64,000 nt of DNA from Zhongshania aquimaris (GTDB lineage: Bacteria > Pseudomonadota > Gammaproteobacteria > Pseudomonadales > Spongiibacteraceae): assembly GCF_019312595.1 (NCBI RefSeq), contig NZ_JAHWDQ010000001.1, positions 1,800,926 through 1,864,925 of the forward strand. The letters are read 5' to 3'. Positions 54,181-62,770 of this stretch are shown here, one piece after another. The number at the start of each line of letters is the position of its first letter. The stretch's first letter is position 1. The notes below the pieces were generated by a model. The model was not told the origin of the DNA, made no database searches, and saw only the letters and a program-made list of their open reading frames with translations. A program made the position numbers and the translations under genes.

Positions 54181-55326
54181 GTGCTGCTGAGCGCTGTCAG
54201 TTTTCGAGCACTATGCGCGGCTTTATTGCTGCTTTGCGCTATCGCCGCGGCCGCAGATAACGACAACACCCAGCGCCAACTCAATAACCTTAACGACAAG
54301 ATTGGCTCCCTAAAAAAATCGATTAATAAGCAGCAGCAAGATCGCAGCAGCACCGCAAAGGCGCTGCGCACCATAGAAAAAGATATCGGCGAACTAGCGG
54401 CAAAACTGCGGCAAACCAGCAGCAAGCGCGAACAACAACAGCGCAAACTGGCCGAGCTGGAATCTCGCCAACAGCTGCTTCGCAAACAGCAAGTGAATCA
54501 AAAGGCGCTAATTGCAGAACATGTTCGCAATGCTTATACCTTAGGCAAAGAAAGCCAGTTGAAAATGCTGCTAAACCAAGAGCAACCAGAAAAGCTTAGC
54601 CGCACACTTACCTATTTCGACTATTTCAACCGCGCCCGCAGTGAAGAACTGACCAAATACCGCGACACCCTCTCTGAATTAGACTCGCTAAAGCCAAGCA
54701 TAGAGGCGGAAGCTCAGGCGCTTGCAGAAACCAGTGCAGAACTTAAACGCCAACAGCAAAGCTTGTTGCAGCAAAAGCAGCAACGCGCGAACGCGCTGGC
54801 GGGGATAGATCGTGAAATTCTAAATAAAACCAGCTCCCTGAACACCCTCGACAAGGAACGGAAAGGTTTAGAAAACGTCTTACAGGCCGTTGAGCGGGAA
54901 ATCACTAATATCGTGATACCCGAAAACTATAAACCCTTTAATGCCATGCGCGGCAAAATGCCTTGGCCAGTAAGAGGTAAGCTTCTCAATCGCTACGGCG
55001 CATCTCGGCAAGGCAGCGCGGTGACGTGGCAAGGCATTCAAATTGCCGGCAACGAAGGCGACTCTGTACTATCCATACACAATGGCCGCGTGGTATTTGC
55101 CGACTGGCTGCGCGGAGCGGGCTTGCTGATAATTGTCGACCACGGCGGTGGCTACCTCAGCCTATACGCCCACAACCAAAGCCTGCTGCGCACCGAAGGT
55201 GACTGGGTTAAGGGTGGCGAGGCCGTCGCAACGGTAGGAAATAGCGGCGGACAACGCCAAGCTGGGCTTTATTTTGAGATTCGCTACAAGGGCCAACCCA
55301 CCGACCCGCGCCGGTGGTGCCAATAA
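54181..55326 (+). CDS. envC: EnvC, activator of cell-division amidases
   Basis: A 381-residue periplasmic protein. A signal peptide (SFRALCAALLLLCAIAAAA) is followed by a long coiled coil (about 28-245, rich in Gln, Lys and Glu) that contacts FtsEX, and a C-terminal LytM domain (QIAGNEGDSVLSIHNGRVVFADWLRGAGLLIIVDHGGGYLSLYAH). EnvC normally lacks catalytic residues and activates AmiA/AmiB. The start is GTG, six bases after the gpmI stop. Confidence 0.93.
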   Translation: MLLSAVSFRALCAALLLLCAIAAAADNDNTQRQLNNLNDKIGSLKKSINKQQQDRSSTAKALRTIEKDIGELAAKLRQTSSKREQQQRKLAELESRQQLLRKQQVNQKALIAEHVRNAYTLGKESQLKMLLNQEQPEKLSRTLTYFDYFNRARSEELTKYRDTLSELDSLKPSIEAEAQALAETSAELKRQQQSLLQQKQQRANALAGIDREILNKTSSLNTLDKERKGLENVLQAVEREITNIVIPENYKPFNAMRGKMPWPVRGKLLNRYGASRQGSAVTWQGIQIAGNEGDSVLSIHNGRVVFADWLRGAGLLIIVDHGGGYLSLYAHNQSLLRTEGDWVKGGEAVATVGNSGGQRQAGLYFEIRYKGQPTDPRRWCQ

Positions 55327-55395
55327 GGGCCAAGTATTCGCAGAAAAAGCGAGATACAATAACTTTCGATTGACGTCGTTCCAGGAATTTAGGTC

Positions 55396-56742
55396 ATGCC
55401 ACACTTTTTTCGCCACACCTTAACTGCTCTTATGCTTGTGCTGTTAGCCGCTCCTTTCGGCGCACTCGCAGACGAGGCGGCAAGCGCCGACACTGCCGCG
55501 GAGCCACAGGGGCAATTACCGCTGCAGTCCTTGAGAAACTTTGCAGACGTATTCAACCAAATTCGCCTGAGCTACGTGGAAGAAGTAGACGACAAAACCC
55601 TACTTGAAAATGCGATCCGCGGCATGCTCAGCGGGCTAGACCCACACTCTGACTACCTCGACGCAAGCTCCTTTGAAGACCTTCAAAATCACACCACCGG
55701 CGAGTTCGGCGGGCTTGGCATCGAAGTCGGTATGGAAAATGGCTTTATCAAAGTTATCACCCCCATAGACGACACCCCCGCGGCTCGCGCTGGCATTCAA
55801 ACCGGCGACCTCATCATTCAAATCGACAACAAGCCAATTAAGGGCCTGAGCTTACAAGAAGCAGTCACCCTAATGCGCGGGCCAGCTGGCAGCAAGATTG
55901 TTGTGACTATTTTACGCAGCGGCATCAGCGCGCCGTTTGAAGTGCAACTCAAGCGCGACGTCATTACCGTGGCCAGTGTGCGCGGTGAAATACTTGAAGC
56001 GGGCTACGGCTATATCCGTATTTCCCAATTCCAGAACCGCACCGGCCAGGACCTTAAAAAAGAACTCAGCAAACTGAAATCGGGCCGCGAGCCGCTGAAT
56101 GGCTTAGTCCTGGATTTACGCAACAACCCCGGCGGCTTGTTGCAAGCCTCAGTGCAAGTGGTGAACGAGTTTATTAACGAAGGCCTTATTGTTTACACCG
56201 AAGGACGACTGCCCAATGCGTATAGCCGCTTTATGGCCAGCGCCACCAACCCCGCTGACAGCACACCGATGGTGGTATTGATTAACGGCGGGTCGGCGTC
56301 CGCCTCTGAAATCGTCGCCGGTGCACTGCAAGATCACCGCCGCGCGGTCATTATGGGTACCCGAAGCTTTGGCAAGGGTTCGGTGCAAACCGTGCTGCCA
56401 CTGTCTGAAGAAAGCGCCATAAAACTAACTACCGCCCGTTACTTTACCCCGAGCGGGAGATCAATTCAGGCACAGGGTATTGAGCCAGACATTATTGTGG
56501 AGCGTGCCAGAATCGAAGCGTTAACCAGCAGCGGTATCGAGATCACCGAAGCAGATCTGGCCGGCCACCTTGGTCGTGGCGACGGCAAAGAAAGTACCAG
56601 CGTCAGCCGCAAGGCAGAAAAGGGTAAGCGCGAAGATTTAGCCGCCGACGACAATCAACTCTATGAGGCACTAAACCTATTAAAAGGCATGTATATCATG
56701 ACAAAGCCGAAAACCGCCCTTGTTGAAACCGCTATTCAGTAA
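55396..56742 (+). CDS. ctpA: C-terminal processing protease (S41, CtpA/CtpB type)
   Basis: A 448-residue periplasmic serine protease. After the signal peptide, a PDZ domain lies at about 105-185 (GLGIEVGMENGFIKVITPIDDTPAARAGIQTGDLIIQI). The S41 core has catalytic Ser in NGGSASASEIVAGAL (S302) and Lys in GTRSFGKGSVQ (K327), 25 residues apart as in the family. It lies 70 bp after envC, then a terminator. Substrates could include cell-wall hydrolases, as for Pseudomonas CtpA. Confidence 0.95.
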   Translation: MPHFFRHTLTALMLVLLAAPFGALADEAASADTAAEPQGQLPLQSLRNFADVFNQIRLSYVEEVDDKTLLENAIRGMLSGLDPHSDYLDASSFEDLQNHTTGEFGGLGIEVGMENGFIKVITPIDDTPAARAGIQTGDLIIQIDNKPIKGLSLQEAVTLMRGPAGSKIVVTILRSGISAPFEVQLKRDVITVASVRGEILEAGYGYIRISQFQNRTGQDLKKELSKLKSGREPLNGLVLDLRNNPGGLLQASVQVVNEFINEGLIVYTEGRLPNAYSRFMASATNPADSTPMVVLINGGSASASEIVAGALQDHRRAVIMGTRSFGKGSVQTVLPLSEESAIKLTTARYFTPSGRSIQAQGIEPDIIVERARIEALTSSGIEITEADLAGHLGRGDGKESTSVSRKAEKGKREDLAADDNQLYEALNLLKGMYIMTKPKTALVETAIQ

Positions 56743-56752
56743 CATTATTTCA

Positions 56753-56791
56753 GACACAAAAAAGCGGGCATTTAGCCCGCTTTTTTGTGTC
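56753..56791. terminator. Bidirectional terminator between ctpA and hisF
   Basis: A long perfect hairpin GACACAAAAAAGCGGGC / GCCCGCTTTTTTGTGTC with loop ATTTA. A and T runs within the stem give termination in both directions for convergent genes. Confidence 0.92.
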
Positions 56792-56802
56792 TGCTACGAA
56801 AA

Positions 56803-57579
56803 TTACAAACGCACTTCTATCCCGCGCGCCGCCATATAGGCTTTAGCCTCTGGTACCGTGTACTCTCCAAAATGGAAAATACTCGCCGCCAGCACTGCGT
56901 CGGCCAAGCCTTCGGTAATGCCCGCCACCATGTGATCCAGATTACCAACCCCGCCAGAAGCGATAACCGGTACCGGCACCGCTTCAGAAATCGCGCGGGT
57001 CAACGCCAAGTCGTAACCTGCCTTGGTGCCATCCCCGTCCATACTGGTCAACAGCACTTCGCCGGCGCCGTTGGCGACCATTTTAATCGCCCACTCTACC
57101 GCATTGATGCCGGTTGGTTTGCGACCACCGTGGGTAAAGATTTCCCAGCGCGGCCGACCGTCAGCCTCGTTGGCAACGCGTTTGGCATCTATCGCAATAA
57201 CAATACACTGTGAGCCAAACCGATCTGCGGCTTCTTTAACAAAGTCTGGCCGGTGTATGGCCGCCGAGTTAATACCAACCTTATCAGCACCGGCATTTAG
57301 CATGGTGCGAATATCTTTAATCTCGCGAATACCACCGCCAACGGTGAGTGGAATAAACACCTCGGCGGCAATCTGCTCAACAGTGTGAACCGTAGTTTCA
57401 CGGCCTTCGTGGGTCGCGGTAATGTCGAGAAAGGTGATTTCGTCAGCGCCCTGTTCGTTGTAACGCTTGGCCACTTCAACAGGATCACCGGCATCGCGGA
57501 TGCCGACAAAATTAACGCCTTTTACAACGCGACCCTTGTCTACATCTAGGCAGGGAATAATACGTTTAGCCAAAGCCAT
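56803..57579 (-). CDS. hisF: Imidazole glycerol phosphate synthase, cyclase subunit
   Basis: A 258-residue TIM-barrel subunit that, with HisH, makes imidazole glycerol phosphate and AICAR in histidine synthesis. [19 protein letters not shown] carries one catalytic Asp (D11), and [15 protein letters not shown] the other. Last gene of the hisBHAF run, 24 bp after hisA. Confidence 0.97.
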   Translation of the reverse strand: MALAKRIIPCLDVDKGRVVKGVNFVGIRDAGDPVEVAKRYNEQGADEITFLDITATHEGRETTVHTVEQIAAEVFIPLTVGGGIREIKDIRTMLNAGADKVGINSAAIHRPDFVKEAADRFGSQCIVIAIDAKRVANEADGRPRWEIFTHGGRKPTGINAVEWAIKMVANGAGEVLLTSMDGDGTKAGYDLALTRAISEAVPVPVIASGGVGNLDHMVAGITEGLADAVLAASIFHFGEYTVPEAKAYMAARGIEVRL

Positions 57580-57603
57580 ATTGGTTTCTCGTCCTGTTCG
57601 CTA

Positions 57604-58338
57604 TTAGCGATTGTCGTCGCAGTAACGCTGCGCTTCGGCTAAATCGAGTTCGCCTTCATAAATTGCACGGCCGGTAATGGCACCCAATATGCCCGCCTCG
57701 GCAACCGCATTTAGTGCGCGAATATCATCCATATTGGTCACACCGCCAGAAGCGATAACAGGCAAGCCCGACGCTTTAGCCATGGCCACAGTGGCCTCAA
57801 CATTTACGCCCTGCATCATACCGTCGCGGCTAATGTCAGTGTAAACAATAGAGCTAACACCATCTTGCTCAAAACGCTTGGCTAATTCTGTCGCCAATAA
57901 TGTCGACACTTCCGCCCAGCCATCAGTGGCGACCAAACCGTCTTTGGCGTCTAAGCCAACGATGACCGAACCAGGGAATGCCTTACACGCCTCGGCAACA
58001 AACTTTGGCTCTTTTACTGCCTTAGTGCCGATAATCACGTAGTTAACACCCGCATCTAAATACTGCTCAATGGTATCCAAAGAGCGAATGCCACCGCCTA
58101 TTTGTATCGGCAGATTTGGGTAGGCCTTAGCAATGGCCGTTACCGCTTCACCATTCACCGGCTTGCCCTCAAAAGCGCCATTAAGATCAACCAAATGCAG
58201 ACGACGACCGCCTGCTGCAACCCAGCGCGCTGCCATTTCCACGGGGTCATTACCGTATACCGTAGAGTCGCCCATTTCACCTTGACGCAGGCGCACGCAT
58301 TGGCCGTCTTTTAAATCTATTGCGGGGATAATCAACAT
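57604..58338 (-). CDS. hisA: ProFAR isomerase
   Basis: A 244-residue TIM barrel, paralogous to HisF, that isomerises ProFAR to [25 protein letters not shown] holds the first catalytic Asp (D8) and [12 protein letters not shown] the second. It lies between hisH and hisF with short gaps. Confidence 0.97.
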   Translation of the reverse strand: MLIIPAIDLKDGQCVRLRQGEMGDSTVYGNDPVEMAARWVAAGGRRLHLVDLNGAFEGKPVNGEAVTAIAKAYPNLPIQIGGGIRSLDTIEQYLDAGVNYVIIGTKAVKEPKFVAEACKAFPGSVIVGLDAKDGLVATDGWAEVSTLLATELAKRFEQDGVSSIVYTDISRDGMMQGVNVEATVAMAKASGLPVIASGGVTNMDDIRALNAVAEAGILGAITGRAIYEGELDLAEAQRYCDDNR

Positions 58339-58372
58339 AATAAAAACCTAAAAATAAATTCTGATGACGAGA

Positions 58373-59041
58373 TCAACCCGTTACCGGAAAGAAGCTCGCC
58401 ACGGGGCGATCCCAATTCAAAAAATTACGCAGTAGGCGCAGGCCAGCTTCACCGCTTTTTTCAGGGTGAAATTGCACGGCAAACACGTTTTCACAGGCAA
58501 GCGCCGCGTGAACCTGCACGCCATAATCAGCTGTACCAGCCACAAACTCTGGTGCATCTACGTAGTAGCTATGCACAAAATAAAAGCGGCTATCATTGGC
58601 GATACCGGCCCACAGCGGATGCTCAATAGTTTGGGCAACGTTATTCCAGCCCATATGCGGCACCTTTAGGCGTGTACCCGCGCTGTCATGCAAATCGTTA
58701 CCAAAAAACTTGACCGCTCCGGGCAGAATATCTAAACACTCAACGCCGTCATTTTCCTCGCTGCTTTCCAGCAGCGCCTGCATGCCAAGACAGATTCCGA
58801 GCATTGGCTTTTGCGCTGCCACCTCTTGAATCACTTCATCAAGGCCGCGGGCTTTTAGTTCAGCCATACAGTCGCGAATAGCACCAACACCGGGGAAGAT
58901 AACGCGATCGGCGCCGAGAATAGTCTCTGGGCAGTCGGTGACAATCACCTTAACGCCGTCACCCACTTTTTCGAGAGCGCTGGCTACCGAATGCAAATTA
59001 CCCATGCCGTAATCAACGACGGCAACGGAAGAAGAACTCAT
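58373..59041 (-). CDS. hisH: Imidazole glycerol phosphate synthase, glutaminase subunit
   Basis: A 222-residue class I glutamine amidotransferase. The nucleophile is in [11 protein letters not shown] and the His-Glu pair in [13 protein letters not shown]. It supplies ammonia to HisF. A slightly long C-terminus ([14 protein letters not shown]) extends beyond the usual end. Confidence 0.96.
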   Translation of the reverse strand: MSSSSVAVVDYGMGNLHSVASALEKVGDGVKVIVTDCPETILGADRVIFPGVGAIRDCMAELKARGLDEVIQEVAAQKPMLGICLGMQALLESSEENDGVECLDILPGAVKFFGNDLHDSAGTRLKVPHMGWNNVAQTIEHPLWAGIANDSRFYFVHSYYVDAPEFVAGTADYGVQVHAALACENVFAVQFHPEKSGEAGLRLLRNFLNWDRPVASFFPVTG

Positions 59042-59052
59042 ACCGATAAATC

Positions 59053-59646
59053 CTAGAGACTGCCCTTGGTAGAAGGCGTAATACCCGCCATACGCTCGTC
59101 GGCCTGCAAAGCCATGCGCAAGGCGCGACCAAATGCTTTAAACACCGTTTCCGCTTGGTGGTGGGTGTTTTTGCCGCGCAGATTATCAATATGCAGCGTC
59201 ACTTTGGCGTGATTCACAAAGCCGTGGAAAAACTCGGAGAACAAGTCCACGTCAAAACCGCCCACGCTGCCGCGGGTATAAGGGACGTGGTATTCCAAGC
59301 CGGCACGGCCAGAGAAGTCGATCACCACCCGCGACAAAGCCTCGTCCAGCGGCACGTATGCGTGGCCGTAGCGAGTAATGCCTTTCTTATCACCCACAGC
59401 CTCGGCAAAAGCCTGACCCATGGTAATACCGATGTCTTCTACGGTGTGATGCGCATCAATGTGAAGATCACCTTTGGCGTTGACCACCAAATCAATCAGG
59501 CCGTGACGTGCGATCTGATCCATCATATGATCTAGAAAAGGAACCCCAGTTTCAAAATGAGACGTGCCCGTGCCGTCTAGATTTACTGACACGGTAATTT
59601 GGGTTTCTAGGGTGTTACGGCTGATCGTAGCTTTGCGCTCGTTCAT
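59053..59646 (-). CDS. hisB: Imidazoleglycerol-phosphate dehydratase
   Basis: A 197-residue monofunctional dehydratase; there is no fused phosphatase domain as in E. coli His[18 protein letters not shown] and [12 protein letters not shown] plus the second repeat ([21 protein letters not shown]) are the manganese-binding motifs. First gene of the hisBHAF run, 12 bp before hisH; divergent from panZ. Confidence 0.96.
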   Translation of the reverse strand: MNERKATISRNTLETQITVSVNLDGTGTSHFETGVPFLDHMMDQIARHGLIDLVVNAKGDLHIDAHHTVEDIGITMGQAFAEAVGDKKGITRYGHAYVPLDEALSRVVIDFSGRAGLEYHVPYTRGSVGGFDVDLFSEFFHGFVNHAKVTLHIDNLRGKNTHHQAETVFKAFGRALRMALQADERMAGITPSTKGSL

Positions 59647-59727
59647 CGACGCCTCATCGGTTATTTGCTTACAATAGCGTATTATAAAAAATCCCGACCC
59701 GTATTACACCAAGCAGAAACGTACTAA

Positions 59728-60123
59728 ATGCCTGTATACGCAGAAATAATCACACAACCCGATCCTCAGGATGCGGCTGACCTCGAAATACTGTATCCCA
59801 ACGACAGTGTAAAACTACTGGCGTCCGCCGTGTCAGGTAAGCTAATTATCTACGGTGGCCGTTTTAATGGCCGAATTCTCTCGGCCTTCACGCTCACCCC
59901 CATATACGGTGGCGACTACCAAATAGCACGCTTATCCGTTCGCGAGGTAACACGTCGCAGGGGCGTGGCGAGGCAGCTCATCATTCAAGCGATGAAGCAA
60001 TTACCCAAGGATCTGCAGTCAATTTCTGCCGACTTGCGCCGCGCGCCAGAACTGGTCAATCTATTCTCAGAACTGGGTTTTAACGCCAATAACAGCCTCT
60101 GGTGTTGGCAGCGCAACACCTAA
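59728..60123 (+). CDS. panM: PanZ/PanM-like GNAT-fold acetyl-CoA sensor
   Basis: A 131-residue GNAT-fold protein. [20 protein letters not shown] closely follows the PanZ signature, where the acetyl-CoA site binds but does not acetylate; in E. coli PanZ triggers PanD self-cleavage in pantothenate synthesis. The rest is diverged, so the name is probable rather than certain. Its TAA overlaps the mutY ATG (TAATG). Confidence 0.75.
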   Translation: MPVYAEIITQPDPQDAADLEILYPNDSVKLLASAVSGKLIIYGGRFNGRILSAFTLTPIYGGDYQIARLSVREVTRRRGVARQLIIQAMKQLPKDLQSISADLRRAPELVNLFSELGFNANNSLWCWQRNT

Positions 60124-61205
60124 TGAAAGCTAGTAATAAACCTATTTTCAGCCAGCAGCTGCTGGCATGGTTCGACATCGCCGGCCGCAAAGATCTGCCC
60201 TGGCAGCAAAACATCACGCCGTATCGGGTGTGGGTATCAGAAATCATGCTGCAGCAGACTCAGGTCACCACCGTCATCGACTACTACCAGCGCTTTATGG
60301 CTCGCTTCCCAACAGTGCAGAGCCTTGCCGACGCGCCAACTGACGATGTCCTCGCCCTCTGGACCGGCCTTGGCTATTACGCCCGCGCCAGAAACCTCCA
60401 TAAAGCAGCCAAACTCGTCTGCGAAGAATTTAACGGCGAATTTCCACACGACCACGAACTACTCCAGCAACTCCCCGGCGTAGGCCGCTCCACCGCAGCC
60501 GCCATCTACTCTATCGCCTGCAATGGCCGCGCGCCGATACTCGATGGCAATGTTAAACGGGTGCTCACACGCTATGCAGCCATCGACGGCTGGCCAGCCT
60601 TAAAGCACGTTGAAAGCCAATTATGGAATCTAGCCGAAGAACTCACACCTAAGAAGCGAGTAGCCGACTACACCCAAGCCATCATGGATCTCGGCGCCAC
60701 CCTCTGCACCCGCAGCAAGCCCCAGTGCCCAAGCTGCCCAGTGCAAAGTAGCTGCCAGAGCTTCGCCAACAACACTCAAACTAACTACCCCAGCAAAAAA
60801 CCGAAGAAACAAATACCCACTAGACAAGTTCACATGCTGATTATTGAAAATAATCGCGGCGAAATATTACTAGAGCAGCGCCCCGCCAGCGGCATATGGG
60901 GTGGTCTGTGGAGTTTCCCCGAAGCGGCAAATGTCGACGAACTCGACCACTACCTCGACAAAAACCTCTGCTCTGCCAGCACCACGCAGCACTGGCCCGT
61001 AATGCGCCACACCTTTAGCCACTTCCACCTGGACATCAACCCCGTCCATATCCGCCTCCAAAGCGAAATCACCACAGTCATGGAAGCCAAGCCACAGCTT
61101 TGGTATAAGGGACACCCTGAACAACAAGTCGGCCTCGCCGCGCCGGTAAAGAAACTGCTAGACGCTGTCTTCAGCTCAGATCTATTAAGAGAAGCCCCAC
61201 TATGA
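60123..61205 (+). CDS. mutY: MutY, A/G-specific adenine glycosylase
   Basis: A 360-residue repair enzyme that removes A opposite 8-oxoG. The catalytic Glu (E40, [11 protein letters not shown]) and Asp (D141, [11 protein letters not shown]) are present. The iron-sulfur cysteines C195, C202, C205 and C211 have the exact C-X6-C-X2-C-X5-C spacing. The C-terminal NUDIX-like domain ([15 protein letters not shown]) reads 8-oxoG. The start is the ATG at 60123, sharing a base with the preceding stop. yggX overlaps its end. Confidence 0.97.
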   Translation: MKASNKPIFSQQLLAWFDIAGRKDLPWQQNITPYRVWVSEIMLQQTQVTTVIDYYQRFMARFPTVQSLADAPTDDVLALWTGLGYYARARNLHKAAKLVCEEFNGEFPHDHELLQQLPGVGRSTAAAIYSIACNGRAPILDGNVKRVLTRYAAIDGWPALKHVESQLWNLAEELTPKKRVADYTQAIMDLGATLCTRSKPQCPSCPVQSSCQSFANNTQTNYPSKKPKKQIPTRQVHMLIIENNRGEILLEQRPASGIWGGLWSFPEAANVDELDHYLDKNLCSASTTQHWPVMRHTFSHFHLDINPVHIRLQSEITTVMEAKPQLWYKGHPEQQVGLAAPVKKLLDAVFSSDLLREAPL

Positions 61206-61474
61206 CCCGCACCGTATTCTGCAAGAAATTCCAGCGAGAACTCGACGGCCTAGACAAGCCGCCCTACCCAGGCCCCAAAGGCCAAGACATCTTTGAAAAC
61301 GTCTCCAAAAAAGCCTGGGAAGAATGGCACGCCCACCAAACCATGCTCATAAACGAAAAGCACCTGAGCATGATGGACCCCGCTTCACGGAAATTCCTAC
61401 AGGCTGAGATGGAAAAGTTTCTATCCGGCGAAGACTACGAAAAAGCCGAAGGTTACGTCCCCCCCAGCGAATAA
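61202..61474 (+). CDS. yggX: YggX, Fe(II)-trafficking and oxidative-damage protection protein
   Basis: A 90-residue protein beginning [28 protein letters not shown], with the family cysteine at C7 and the LNPADRKFL-like [17 protein letters not shown] region. It protects iron-sulfur proteins. ATG overlaps the mutY TGA, the same mutY-yggX pair as in E. coli. Confidence 0.97.
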   Translation: MTRTVFCKKFQRELDGLDKPPYPGPKGQDIFENVSKKAWEEWHAHQTMLINEKHLSMMDPASRKFLQAEMEKFLSGEDYEKAEGYVPPSE

Positions 61475-61492
61475 GTCTTCTATGTCAGGGGC

Positions 61493-61521
61493 TTGACTCA
61501 CTGTTTCGGAACAGGTTTAAT
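61493..61521 (+). promoter_or_regulatory. Sigma-70 promoter of tRNA-Phe
   Basis: TTGACT (61493-61498), 17 bases, TTTAAT (61516-61521), then a GC-rich discriminator (ACGCGCC), the arrangement typical of stringently controlled stable-RNA promoters. The start would be about 30 bp before the tRNA. Confidence 0.7.
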
Positions 61522-61559
61522 ACGCGCCTTCTGAGAGGCAGCCAAAGCCCTCAAACTAG

Positions 61560-61635
61560 GCCCAGATAGCTCAGTCGGTAGAGCAGAGGATTGAAAATCC
61601 TCGTGTCGGCGGTTCGATTCCGTCTCTGGGCACCA
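61560..61635 (+). tRNA. tRNA-Phe (anticodon GAA)
   Basis: A complete cloverleaf of 76 nt including an encoded CCA. The acceptor arm GCCCAGA pairs with TCTGGGC; the anticodon stem GAGGA/TCCTC surrounds TTGAAAA with anticodon GAA (61593-61595); the T arm contains GGTTCGATTCC. No terminator hairpin is seen directly after it. Confidence 0.97.
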
Positions 61636-61767
61636 CTACTTTCCTGTTTAACATCAAATATCTATCACCCCCCCAACCCAGACTACTTTTGCAGTCGCCC
61701 TGCTATTGATACACGCTGCCGAAAAACTAAATCTATATCTATGGAAACCCAGCGATCCTCAATTTAA

Positions 61768-61955
61768 CTAGTTTCGATAGATCAATACACCAACGATAAT
61801 CAAATTCAATGTTGCCAACGAGGAAGTTAGTTGCACAACATTACGCCTTCTACCACTCTTCCTCACGAACTGCCCAACAAAAAAAGTGGCCGATCACAAA
61901 AGACGACACTATGATCAACAAGATTGAGTAGCCCCCTCTACGAGACAGTGCTCAT
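61768..61955 (-). pseudogene. Remnant of a small two-span membrane protein, frameshifted
   Basis: After the DUF2726 gene, GGAGG and ATG (61953-61955) start a frame that stops after five codons. A base shift restores SRRGGYSILLIIVSSFVIGHFF, and a second shift at a run of seven T restores VGQFVRKSGRRRNVVQLTSS and then LATLNLIIVGVLIYRN before TAG. Together they would form a protein of about 60 residues with two membrane segments. It may be decayed, a sequencing error, or chance. In the rest of the 331-bp gap between the tRNA and the DUF2726 gene I see nothing. Confidence 0.35.
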
Positions 61956-61966
61956 AACAGCCTCCA

Positions 61967-62695
61967 TCACACCTCCTCCGCCAACTTAGGTTTATCACCC
62001 TCTGGCATAGGCGAGTAATATCTGCACGCAGGGTATGTGGAGCAAGCTAATATCTTCTTCCCTGCATGCTCGCCCTTTTTAACAGTTCGTTTAACTAAAC
62101 TCGATGAACACTTTGGGCAGTTGCGAGAATCGTCTAAATTCACCACCTTGGGCTGTATCGTTGATTCGACTGCAACTTTTTCAGGCGCAGGCAGAAAACC
62201 AGACAACAACTCAGCTACGGCAGATATTGTGTAGGCTGCTTTCGCCGGTACTTGAATCATCGGTATTCCGGCTGTTTTACAAGCTCCAAGTAATAAATCA
62301 TCACGCTCTTGCCGTGACTTGGCCTGATGTGACTTATCATCCAGCTCAATTACGCACATAACTGATAGATCAGTTGGATCACAGAGGACGAAATCAAAGT
62401 GCTTTCGATCTATTTTGTTTCGAGCGGTACTAGAAGCTCCCCGCTGCAATCCTTTTCGAGGGCTTAATACATCACCAACACGAACTTTACCGAAAACACG
62501 AGCGCGGCCAGCAACAGCCTGATCTAGCACTCCCAAAAATGAGCGTTCTGCTGGGGTAAAGAGTGGACCGGCCTGCTGGTAAGGAAATTCATCGACAGTA
62601 GCTGTGTCGCCAGTATTCGCTTTAGCGGGCAGTTTGGCTTTCAAAACAAGAATTGCGACTACGATAAGCACGACGAAAAGGAACAGCCACTCCAT
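61967..62695 (-). CDS. DUF2726 nuclease-like protein with topoisomerase zinc-finger
   Basis: A 242-residue protein: membrane anchor at 3-20 (WLFLFVVLIVVAILVLKA), DUF2726 domain at about 45-165, and a C-terminal topoisomerase-type C4 zinc finger (CPKCSSSLVKRTVKKGEHAGKKILACSTYPAC). HFDFVLCDPTDLSVMCVIELDDKSH gives a D...ExDxK arrangement like PD-(D/E)XK nucleases. Start ATG with GAGGT. The role (RNA or DNA processing, defence) is unknown. It lies beyond tRNA-Phe next to a HipA-type gene. Confidence 0.85.
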   Translation of the reverse strand: MEWLFLFVVLIVVAILVLKAKLPAKANTGDTATVDEFPYQQAGPLFTPAERSFLGVLDQAVAGRARVFGKVRVGDVLSPRKGLQRGASSTARNKIDRKHFDFVLCDPTDLSVMCVIELDDKSHQAKSRQERDDLLLGACKTAGIPMIQVPAKAAYTISAVAELLSGFLPAPEKVAVESTIQPKVVNLDDSRNCPKCSSSLVKRTVKKGEHAGKKILACSTYPACRYYSPMPEGDKPKLAEEV

Positions 62696-62770
62696 GTGAA
62701 CACCTCATCCATACAATATTGAATTCGCGATTGCGAGATGTGGAATATAGCAGTTCGCCCCAATTACCTG

